Position numbers and translations under genes: made by a program. The notes under the pieces were generated by a model. That model saw only the letters and a program-made list of their open reading frames with translations. It was not told the DNA's origin and made no database searches. A stretch of 5,281 bases of DNA from an uncultured Ignavibacteriales bacterium (GTDB taxonomy: Bacteria > Bacteroidota > Ignavibacteria > Ignavibacteriales > Ignavibacteriaceae), in NCBI GenBank assembly GCA_903915485.1, contig CAIWTC010000760.1, positions 1 through 5,281 of the forward strand, read 5' to 3'. The first letter of the stretch is position 1. Each line of letters opens with the position of its first letter. This document shows, piece by piece, positions 1-5,281 of this stretch.

Positions 1-1
1 A

Positions 2-391
2 GTTAAAGACAAAATTTACTTACAGGGAATTATTGATAAGATACTCAAGACAGATGATGAAATTCAGATTTATGATTGGAAGTCAGACAAAGTAACTAAT
101 GAAAACCTTGAAGAGAAATGCAAAAACTATGAACCTCAGTTATTGTTTTATGCTTATCTGGTTTCAGTCTTATCCCCGGAAATTAAAAACATAACGGGCA
201 ATTTAGTTTTTCTAAATAAGGATAATTACATCTATTCAAAAAAATATTCTAAGGAAGATTTCCAAAAGTTTGAGGATAGCCTTGTTGAAATGAGTAATGC
301 AATCGACAGCAGAAATTATCCTAAGAATTTATCATCATGTTCAAAATGTAAATTTGCGAATGCAGATGGTGTTTGTGTGGTGAAAGATTGA
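2..391 (+). CDS. PD-(D/E)XK nuclease domain protein, C-terminal part (RecB/AddAB/Cas4-like), 5' truncated
   Basis: The frame is open from the first full codon at position 2 to the TGA at 389-391, giving 129 visible residues. The true start lies outside the window. The core of a PD-(D/E)XK nuclease is readable: GIID at visible residues 9-12 (metal-binding Asp12), YDWK at 24-27 (Asp25-x-Lys27, the D/E-x-K element), and YEPQLLFYAYL at 43-53 (the QxxxY motif). Near the C-terminus lie Cys113, Cys116 and Cys125 (C-x2-C-x8-C). This resembles the C-terminal part of the four-Cys iron-sulfur cluster of AddB- and Cas4-type nucleases; the fourth Cys would lie upstream. Such domains cut DNA in double-strand break repair, often fused to UvrD-type helicases. 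Whether this one is fused to a helicase or stands alone cannot be told here. The gene converges on the archaemetzincin operon. The nuclease fold is fairly sure; the exact family is not. Confidence 0.82.
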   Translation, partial: VKDKIYLQGIIDKILKTDDEIQIYDWKSDKVTNENLEEKCKNYEPQLLFYAYLVSVLSPEIKNITGNLVFLNKDNYIYSKKYSKEDFQKFEDSLVEMSNAIDSRNYPKNLSSCSKCKFANADGVCVVKD

Positions 392-493
392 GAATATTCG
401 CGGCAGTCTAAATTATTATAGCCGACTTCTTAGGGCGTGGATATCGAGCTAGTGGAAAATTCATGGTATTAGTTTTAGTTATCTAAAGCTAGT
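392..493. other. Convergent intergenic spacer
   Basis: This is the spacer of about 100 bases between the end of the nuclease gene (plus strand) and the end of the archaemetzincin gene (minus strand). Apart from the hairpin at 468-493 and a 7-base direct repeat AGCTAGT (447-453 and 487-493), nothing recognisable is present. No RNA gene or open frame was seen. Confidence 0.6.
468..493 (+). terminator. Candidate AT-rich hairpin terminator in convergent spacer
   Basis: Arms 468-478 and 483-493 form an 11-pair stem around a TTAT loop. The stem is complete in plus-strand RNA if two G-U pairs are counted; those become A-C mismatches in minus-strand RNA. The hairpin therefore fits better as the end of the nuclease transcript (stop at 391), although it also sits immediately after the archaemetzincin stop on the other strand. 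There is no clean T-tract after it on the plus strand, so efficient intrinsic termination is doubtful. Confidence 0.35.
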
Positions 494-1030
494 TCAAACT
501 TTATAGTTAATAACTTCCTTCAAACAATTTTTGCAAAAGTAGGCTCCCTTTATATCTACTTCCTCTATGGCGGAGGAGGAATGCATTACGCAGTCCCACT
601 CCTCGCAGTGGAGCAGTCCGAAATTATGCCCAAGCTCATGGAACACTTCTTTCATTGTCCGTGCGTAAAACAGGTTGTTGTCCGTTTTACCCGTGTAGAA
701 CTCTTCATGCAGTCGGCATAAGGAAACAATGGAATGCTTCCCGTTCAACTGCGCCTCTCCAAAGAGAAATGTAAAGATGGGGATGTATATATCCACATCT
801 ACAAGAAGCAGAACTTTCCCTTCGTATTCACTAGTCAACTTAATAGCCTGTGCAATAAGTTTAGTAGAATAATACTGTCCGCGCTCTACAGATTTAACTA
901 TTTCCAAATCAATCGGCAAATCAATTACTTTCGCCGGCACTGAAAACTTCTCCTCTAAGGATGCACGAATTAATGCAACAACCTCAGAGTTAGAAATTCC
1001 CAGGGGCGCAATATTTATTGGAGAGTTCAC
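494..1030 (-). CDS. amzA: Archaemetzincin family zinc metalloprotease
   Basis: The 178-residue protein matches the archaemetzincin family in length and motifs. The active site is HELGHNFGLLHC at residues 131-142: His131, His135 and His141 bind the catalytic zinc and Glu132 is the general base. Cys142, Cys147, the Met-turn Met149, and Cys166 and Cys169 (CKNC) follow. The four cysteines are expected to bind a second, structural zinc, a family hallmark. The region LLLVDVDIY (74-82), FGEA (90-93) and VSLCRL (102-107) also fits the family core. There is no signal peptide or membrane segment, so a cytoplasmic peptidase is expected; substrates of bacterial members are essentially unknown. The start is GTG (1030-1028), overlapping the regulator's stop as GTGA, with no convincing Shine-Dalgarno sequence. 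The next in-frame Met is residue 126, far too late. It is the last gene of the operon and its translation is probably coupled to the regulator. Confidence 0.94.
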   Translation of the reverse strand: MNSPINIAPLGISNSEVVALIRASLEEKFSVPAKVIDLPIDLEIVKSVERGQYYSTKLIAQAIKLTSEYEGKVLLLVDVDIYIPIFTFLFGEAQLNGKHSIVSLCRLHEEFYTGKTDNNLFYARTMKEVFHELGHNFGLLHCEEWDCVMHSSSAIEEVDIKGAYFCKNCLKEVINYKV

Positions 1031-2376
1031 TCTGGTTTGCGAAGATTGTATTTATTTATTTTATTATATAATGTTACGCGGTCGATTGCCAGAAGTTCGG
1101 CGCACTTTGATATATTCCAATTATTCTCAATTAGCATCGCGGCAATGTATCTTCTTTCAAGTGCCGCCAAAGATTTGTCATCAGTACTTGCAACTGAAAA
1201 TTGATTTTGACTAATCGGCAGATCTTTAATATTAACACTGCTCTCTTTGCAAATTACAACCGCGCGCTCAATTGCATTTTCAAGTTCACGGATATTTCCG
1301 GGCCATGAATAGTTCTGCATAAATGCAATTGCTTCAGGCGAAATTTCATGTATCTTTTTATTCATCGCATTTGTGAATTTCTTAAGGAAATAAAACGCTA
1401 GCGAAGGAATATCATCCGGTCTCTCTCTTAAAGGAGGCAAAAAGATTGTGAAAACATTCAAACGATAATAAAGGTCTTCGCGGAATACTCCCTCTTTAAC
1501 TCTTTCTTCAAGATTTTCATTCGTCGCGGTGATGATTCTAAAATCACTTTTAATAACATCATTTCCTCCAAGCCTCGTAAATTGCTTGGTATCCACAACT
1601 CGTAAAAGTTCGCTCTGTGTCTTTGGTGATACATTCCCTATTTCATCAAGGAAAATAGTCCCGCTGTCCGCCATCTCAAACTTACCTTTTCTGCGATAAT
1701 GCGCACCGGTGAAGGCTCCTTTTTCGTGGCCAAATAATTCACTCTCAAGAATTGATTCTGCCAACGCACCGCAATTAACAGTGACGATTGGGAAATATTT
1801 GCGGGTGCTGTTTATATGTATCGCACGGGCAACCAATTCTTTACCGGTACCGCTCTCGCCCCGTATCATCACAGTAGTATTTGTCGGTGCAACAGTTTGA
1901 ATCAAAGAAAATACTTTTTTCATGTGAGCGCTTTCCCCGACAAGGTTATCGGGTCTTATCATCTCATCGTAACTTGATTTTAGCTGCGAGTTTTCCGTTT
2001 TCAATTTTATTTGATGAAAGGCCTTCTCTACCAAATGCGATAACTCATCAGGGTCAACAGGCTTGGTTATATAATCAAACGCACCGTCTTTAAGTGCTTG
2101 AATTGCGGTAGGTACGGAAGCAAATGCTGTGATAATTATTACAAGAGCCCCGTCGTTTATTTCCTTAATTTTTGAAAGCAGTTCCAATCCGCTCATTCCG
2201 GGCATTTTCATATCCGCAAGAATAAGGTCGAATTTTCTTTCCTGATATTTTTTTAATGCCAACTCTGCTGTTTCAGCTGAGACTACATCATAGTTATCTT
2301 CTTCAAACCAATGCAAAAGCGATTCACGGACGATTTCTTCATCATCAACAATTAATATTGAACCTCTATGTGTCAT
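1027..2376 (-). CDS. NtrC-family sigma-54-dependent response regulator
   Basis: This 449-residue protein has the full NtrC architecture. The receiver domain (about 5-120) has the acidic pocket Asp11/Asp12, phosphoacceptor Asp55 in LADMKMPG, Thr83 and Lys105. The AAA+ domain (about 143-375) has Walker A GESGTGKE (173-180), the sigma-54 contact loop GAFTGA (220-225), Walker B IFLDEI (241-246, Asp244/Glu245), the FREDLYYRLNVF segment (298-309) and WPGN (358-361). A Fis-type helix-turn-helix lies at about 407-445. All key residues are present, so it should take phosphate from the kinase encoded just upstream and use ATP hydrolysis to open sigma-54 RNA polymerase promoters. The ATG overlaps the kinase stop as ATGA and has a good Shine-Dalgarno AAGGAG 11 bases upstream. 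Class is near certain; no specific name such as NtrC, ZraR or AtoC is justified, and the target genes are unknown. Confidence 0.97.
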   Translation of the reverse strand: MTHRGSILIVDDEEIVRESLLHWFEEDNYDVVSAETAELALKKYQERKFDLILADMKMPGMSGLELLSKIKEINDGALVIIITAFASVPTAIQALKDGAFDYITKPVDPDELSHLVEKAFHQIKLKTENSQLKSSYDEMIRPDNLVGESAHMKKVFSLIQTVAPTNTTVMIRGESGTGKELVARAIHINSTRKYFPIVTVNCGALAESILESELFGHEKGAFTGAHYRRKGKFEMADSGTIFLDEIGNVSPKTQSELLRVVDTKQFTRLGGNDVIKSDFRIITATNENLEERVKEGVFREDLYYRLNVFTIFLPPLRERPDDIPSLAFYFLKKFTNAMNKKIHEISPEAIAFMQNYSWPGNIRELENAIERAVVICKESSVNIKDLPISQNQFSVASTDDKSLAALERRYIAAMLIENNWNISKCAELLAIDRVTLYNKINKYNLRKPE

Positions 2377-3968
2377 AAATTTATTTGCTCCTTTTTATAT
2401 AAAGGTAATTCAATTCTAAAAATAGTTCCTTTTTCTGAAGTCTCATCGACCTTGATAGTTCCCTTATGCTGGGATATAATTCCATAAGCCACGGAAAGTC
2501 CAAGACCTGTTCCTTTTTTATCCTGCTTAGTGCTGAAAAACGGGTCAAAGATATGCGGCAGTACATCCATGGAAATCCCAAGTCCTTCATCTTTTATAAG
2601 AAGAATACCCAACTCATCTTTTTTCATTACAACGATAGTTAATTTGCAACTGTCAGGCATTGATTCAATTGCATTAATAAGTACAGAAAGTATTGCCTGT
2701 TCTATTTTCTGTGCATCACAAAAAATGTCAACCTCATGTTTATCCATCACTTTAGACACCGACACATGATGCATTTCCAGGTGATGCTTAATGAGCAGCA
2801 AATCCTTTTCAACAATTTCCCGCAAATCTATTTTCTTAAACTGCGTATCTGTTGTCCTCGAGAATATCAGCAAATCTTTTACAATTCTTCCGCAGCGGGA
2901 TGATTCGCTTGATACAAGTTCCAGATATGAAAGTATTTTATCATGCTTACCTGCGGGATTATCCTTCGTCAATATTTTTGAAATGAGTTTACTGTAAGTC
3001 AGTATTCCCTCTAAGGGATTATTTAGTTCATGCGCAACGGTAGCAGATAATTTTCCGAGAGATGCAAGTTTTTCGACTTGAACAATCTGCTCATATATTT
3101 TTTTTAGCTCTTCATTTTTATCGTCAACTTTTTTATTAAGCGTCTCGTTCCATTTTTTAATTTCATCATACGCTTCACTGAGTTGTGAAGTCATCGCATT
3201 AAACTGATTTGCCATATCTCCCAAATCATCCTTAGTATCAGAATCAATTTTATAATCCAAGTTCCCATCTGATATTTCTTTAATGCCTTTATTAATCCTC
3301 ATCATCGGTCTATTTACAATAAATGATATTGCAAACACCGAAGCAAAAGCAAGTACAAAAAGAATTACGACAGAACCAAGTGCAATTGAATTAATATTAG
3401 AAGAAACTTGTTCATCCACTTTATCCATCGAGAGCATAACATCAAGTACACCAAGTAGTTTTTTATCTGAAGGGTGGCACCCTGATGAATAGCAGTCCTT
3501 CTCATTTCGGATAGGGTTTATAAGTCCTAAAACTTTTTCGCCATTCTCATTACGGAAAATTCTTATGGTTTGGTTCTTAGGTGTTTCAAGCGGTTGCTGA
3601 TTTTCCACATGGCAAGAAGAGCACTCATCAGAGGTGAGAGATATTCTTTTATCAATTTCAGTTGAGTCGGTAGAGTAGGAAATAGCACCAAACTTATTGT
3701 AGATTCGTATTCTTTTAACACCCTGCTCGCCGCCAACAGTATTAATAATCTCCTGAATATCTTCCCTTCTATTAAGCAGCATACTGTAACGGGTTGATTT
3801 TTTTATAATATCACTCATGGAATATGCATTTTTTGCCCAAGCAGTAGTAGTCTGTTCCCTAAGGCCTACCGCAGTAATCCATGTATATATAAATAGGGTA
3901 ATAAGCAGAACGCAGGAAATAACAAGAACTAATTTCCCGCTGATACGGTTAAAGTATTTTTTCTTCAT
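2373..3968 (-). CDS. Membrane sensor histidine kinase with di-heme (c-type) periplasmic domain
   Basis: The 531-residue protein starts with a membrane segment (about 12-34). A predicted periplasmic domain (about 35-193) follows, then a second membrane segment (about 194-218), a HAMP linker (about 219-272) and a coiled coil (about 270-300). The HisKA domain has ATVAHELNNP with phosphoacceptor His313. The HATPase_c domain shows the N box around Asn432, the G1 motif KDEGLGI (459-465), the F box IFDPFFSTK (473-481) and the G2 motif GTGLGLS (486-492). The sensor domain carries two c-type heme attachment motifs, CSSCH (116-120) and CYSSGCH (159-165, CX4CH). These place covalent heme outside the cytoplasmic membrane and suggest redox or small-ligand sensing; the actual stimulus is not readable. 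The ATG is the only sensible start: an in-frame TAA lies upstream at 3998-3996 and the first membrane helix needs it, although the Shine-Dalgarno is weak. It is the first gene of the operon, with the regulator as cognate partner. Confidence 0.96.
   Translation of the reverse strand: MKKKYFNRISGKLVLVISCVLLITLFIYTWITAVGLREQTTTAWAKNAYSMSDIIKKSTRYSMLLNRREDIQEIINTVGGEQGVKRIRIYNKFGAISYSTDSTEIDKRISLTSDECSSCHVENQQPLETPKNQTIRIFRNENGEKVLGLINPIRNEKDCYSSGCHPSDKKLLGVLDVMLSMDKVDEQVSSNINSIALGSVVILFVLAFASVFAISFIVNRPMMRINKGIKEISDGNLDYKIDSDTKDDLGDMANQFNAMTSQLSEAYDEIKKWNETLNKKVDDKNEELKKIYEQIVQVEKLASLGKLSATVAHELNNPLEGILTYSKLISKILTKDNPAGKHDKILSYLELVSSESSRCGRIVKDLLIFSRTTDTQFKKIDLREIVEKDLLLIKHHLEMHHVSVSKVMDKHEVDIFCDAQKIEQAILSVLINAIESMPDSCKLTIVVMKKDELGILLIKDEGLGISMDVLPHIFDPFFSTKQDKKGTGLGLSVAYGIISQHKGTIKVDETSEKGTIFRIELPLYKKEQINL
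2388..2393 (-). promoter_or_regulatory. Ribosome binding site of the response regulator gene
   Basis: The minus strand reads AAGGAG here, 11 bases before the ATG at 2376-2374 and inside the last codons of the kinase gene. It supports the chosen start and suggests the regulator can be initiated strongly at the ATGA overlap, unlike the archaemetzincin junction, which has no comparable site. Confidence 0.75.
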
Positions 3969-4124
3969 CTTTTCTGAAAAGTTTATATTTAGAAATTAAA
4001 AATACAAATAATTCCATGTACGAATTAAAATATTATTGTTTGCCAAATAGCAAGCAAATATTGGAACAGATTTAATATGTTTAAACACTTATGAAAATTT
4101 ATTATCAACAAATCAAGGCGTGGT
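3969..4124. promoter_or_regulatory. Divergent intergenic region, presumed to hold promoters of both flanking genes
   Basis: This AT-rich region of 156 bases separates the start of the kinase operon (minus) from the lipoprotein gene (plus), so it should contain both promoters. The minus strand has TTGGCA at 4046-4041, close to a -35 hexamer, but no good -10 box at the right distance. The plus strand has TATGTTTA at 4076-4083, which resembles the Bacteroidota -7 element TAnnTTTG with one mismatch but lacks a convincing partner upstream. An inverted repeat, TTTGC-N10-GCAAA, lies at 4039-4058. A scan of both strands found no GG-N10-GC sigma-54 core. Individual elements are weak; only the overall promoter role follows from the gene arrangement. 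Confidence 0.5.
4115..4118 (+). promoter_or_regulatory. Ribosome binding site of the WG-repeat lipoprotein gene
   Basis: AAGG lies 6 bases before the ATG at 4125-4127. It helps to select this start, together with the in-frame TGA at 4092-4094 and the signal peptide that begins at this Met. Confidence 0.55.
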
Positions 4125-5281
4125 ATGAGGCCAATATATAGATCTATATTGTTTTTTGTTTTTGCTGTTAGTTTATTCTCCGGATGCAAAAAAGACACGG
4201 TAGATACAGATTTAATTCCTGTTGCAGTTGAGGGCAAGTGGGGGTTTGTTGATAATGACGGCAAGATTGTTATCAACTATCAGTTTGGTTCTGCGACCTG
4301 TTTCTCAGACGGATTAGCACGCGTTACTAATGATGATGGCAAAGTAGGCTATATAAATAAAAGCGGTAAGTATATAATTAATCCTGCATACAAGCAGGGA
4401 ACCATATTCAGTGAGAACCTCGCCGCAGTTGTTTTAGAAGATGGGGGTCCGGTGTTTATCAATACTAAGGGAGAAATTAAAATTAATCTCCCCGCTGACA
4501 TCGACGAAGTTCAAGGATTTCGCGAGGACTTGGCTGTTGTGAAAAATGCAAAAGGCCTTTACGGATTTATTGACAAGGATGGGCAAACAAAAATTGGAAT
4601 TCAATTCGAGTATGCAGAATCATTTTCTGATGGATTGGCACTTGTTAAACAAAACGATAAATATGGCTACATAGATAAAGACGGTAAGTTGAAAATCAAT
4701 TATCAGTTTGCAAGAGCGTATTGGTTTTCCAACGGACTTGCAGTTGCAGGAACAAATAAAAATCTCGGCTATATCGATAAGAACGGCAATTATATAATTA
4801 ATCCTCAATTTGAAGAAGCAGATAACTTTAACGATGGTTTAGCACTGATAAAAACCGGGAAATCTTATGGGTATATCGATAAAGAAGGAAAGTATAGCAT
4901 CACCCCGCAATTTAAGAACGCTATGCCTTTCAAGGATAAACTTGCAGTTGCTCTTCTGGAAACTAAGGCCGGTATAATTGATAAGAAAGGCAAGTTTATT
5001 GTTAATCCTCAATTTGAAGCCGTGCTTATTGTTAACGATAATCTAATAATTGAAGTCAATGAAGATAGAAAAATAGGATTTATTGATTATGACGGCAAGT
5101 TCCTTGTTAACCCTCAATTCAACGAAATTGACGGTTCGCTTTTATTAAACTATACATCAAATGTCGCGGGTGCAATTGTTCCCAGTCCATACCTTAAAGT
5201 GGAAAGCGATTTTTTTGATATGTCGCCAATACTAAATAAATTGATGGAAGGCACATCTCCGGAAAGCTTTTTGAACTACAA
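4125..5281 (+). CDS. WG-repeat lipoprotein, 3' truncated
   Basis: The frame is open from the ATG at 4125 to the window end, giving 385 visible residues. Residues 1-21 form a lipoprotein signal peptide: Arg2 and Arg6, a hydrophobic stretch ILFFVFAVSLF, then SGC with Cys21 as the predicted lipidated residue and KKD after it. Nine WG repeats of 34-37 residues follow (about 39-338). The typical unit is G-Y/F-I-D-K-x-G-K, then I-N-P-Q-F, then F-x-x-G-L-A-V. Repeat glycines fall at 40, 75, 147, 181, 215, 249, 283 and 318, and the third repeat has lost its Gly (Val110) and the NPQF element. Only the first keeps the Trp; the others mostly have Tyr. From about residue 339 the sequence leaves the repeat pattern (VPSPYLKVESDFFD and onward). 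WG repeats (KWG-Leptospira type) form beta-rich, presumably binding, surfaces with no known catalysis. The protein should be anchored in the cell envelope. It is divergent from the heme kinase operon; a functional link is unproven. Confidence 0.93.
   Translation, partial: MRPIYRSILFFVFAVSLFSGCKKDTVDTDLIPVAVEGKWGFVDNDGKIVINYQFGSATCFSDGLARVTNDDGKVGYINKSGKYIINPAYKQGTIFSENLAAVVLEDGGPVFINTKGEIKINLPADIDEVQGFREDLAVVKNAKGLYGFIDKDGQTKIGIQFEYAESFSDGLALVKQNDKYGYIDKDGKLKINYQFARAYWFSNGLAVAGTNKNLGYIDKNGNYIINPQFEEADNFNDGLALIKTGKSYGYIDKEGKYSITPQFKNAMPFKDKLAVALLETKAGIIDKKGKFIVNPQFEAVLIVNDNLIIEVNEDRKIGFIDYDGKFLVNPQFNEIDGSLLLNYTSNVAGAIVPSPYLKVESDFFDMSPILNKLMEGTSPESFLNY
4239..5138 (+). repeat. Nine tandem WG repeats within the lipoprotein gene
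   Basis: The unit period is about 102-111 bases, starting at codons 39, 74, 109, 146, 180, 214, 248, 282 and 317. Repeats are alike in protein but well diverged in DNA; the best-kept block is TTAATCCTCAATTTGAAG, seen near 4798 and again near 5001. The divergence indicates old duplications, not a recently expanded or unstable array. The third unit is the most degenerate. Confidence 0.85.

Noticed and set aside
447..493. Direct repeat AGCTAGT on either side of a 33-base gap as a possible insertion footprint
   Set aside because: Seven AT-rich bases recurring this close is easily chance, and no mobile-element sequence lies between them; the second copy is better explained as one arm of the hairpin.
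734..943. Plus-strand open frame of 69 codons inside the archaemetzincin gene
   Set aside because: It is antisense to a gene with complete catalytic motifs and has low-quality, arbitrary composition: a shadow frame.
2381..2590. Minus-strand frame of 69 codons overlapping the end of the kinase gene
   Set aside because: It is an alternative frame of the HATPase domain on the same strand. The kinase frame shows intact G1, F and G2 motifs through this region, so there is no frameshift.
4061..4083. TTGGAA (4061-4066) with TATGTTTA (4076-4083) as a Bacteroidota-type promoter
   Set aside because: The gap is far shorter than the usual spacing between the -33 and -7 elements, so it is not called as a defined promoter.
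4025..4276. Minus-strand open frame of 83 codons across the divergent region and the lipoprotein start
   Set aside because: It lies antisense to the clear lipoprotein signal peptide and first WG repeat, and its product has no recognisable domain.
4620..4808. Minus-strand open frame with Cys-rich, hydrophobic product
   Set aside because: It is the antisense shadow of WG repeats 5 and 6; the hydrophobic look comes from reverse reading of the repeat codons.
4239..5138. Tandem repeats considered as CRISPR or satellite DNA
   Set aside because: The period is coding (multiples of three), the conservation is at protein level, and there are no identical repeats with unique spacers.

Overview
The window is AT-rich DNA from what looks like a Gram-negative bacterium. 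It encodes a membrane kinase with c-type heme motifs in a predicted periplasmic domain, a sigma-54-dependent activator and a lipoprotein with a short FSGC lipobox followed by KKD. This mix and the base composition suit the Bacteroidota/Ignavibacteria side of the FCB group. That placement is inference only; no rRNA or other taxonomic marker is present.

Layout. (a) Positions 2-391, plus strand: the C-terminal end of a PD-(D/E)XK nuclease domain, probably the tail of a RecB/AddAB-like or related DNA-repair enzyme, cut by the left window edge. (b) Positions 392-493: a short convergent spacer holding an AT-rich hairpin directly after the archaemetzincin stop codon. (c) Positions 3968 down to 494, minus strand: a compact three-gene operon in the order heme-binding sensor histidine kinase, NtrC-family sigma-54 response regulator, archaemetzincin zinc protease. 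Both junctions are 4-base stop/start overlaps (ATGA, then GTGA). (d) Positions 3969-4124: a divergent AT-rich intergenic region. (e) Positions 4125 to the right edge, plus strand: a WG-repeat lipoprotein with nine repeats, open at the window end.

How the genes may work together. The kinase carries two c-type heme attachment motifs (CXXCH and CX4CH) between two membrane segments. It would sense redox state or a small ligand outside the inner membrane and phosphorylate the regulator, which has every motif needed to activate sigma-54 promoters. The third gene is a cytoplasmic metalloprotease of the archaemetzincin family, whose bacterial role is poorly known. Its tight coupling to a heme two-component system is the most interesting feature here. 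No GG-N10-GC sigma-54 promoter core is visible in the divergent intergenic region, so the regulator's targets probably lie elsewhere. No tRNA, rRNA, CRISPR array, insertion sequence or attachment site was seen.
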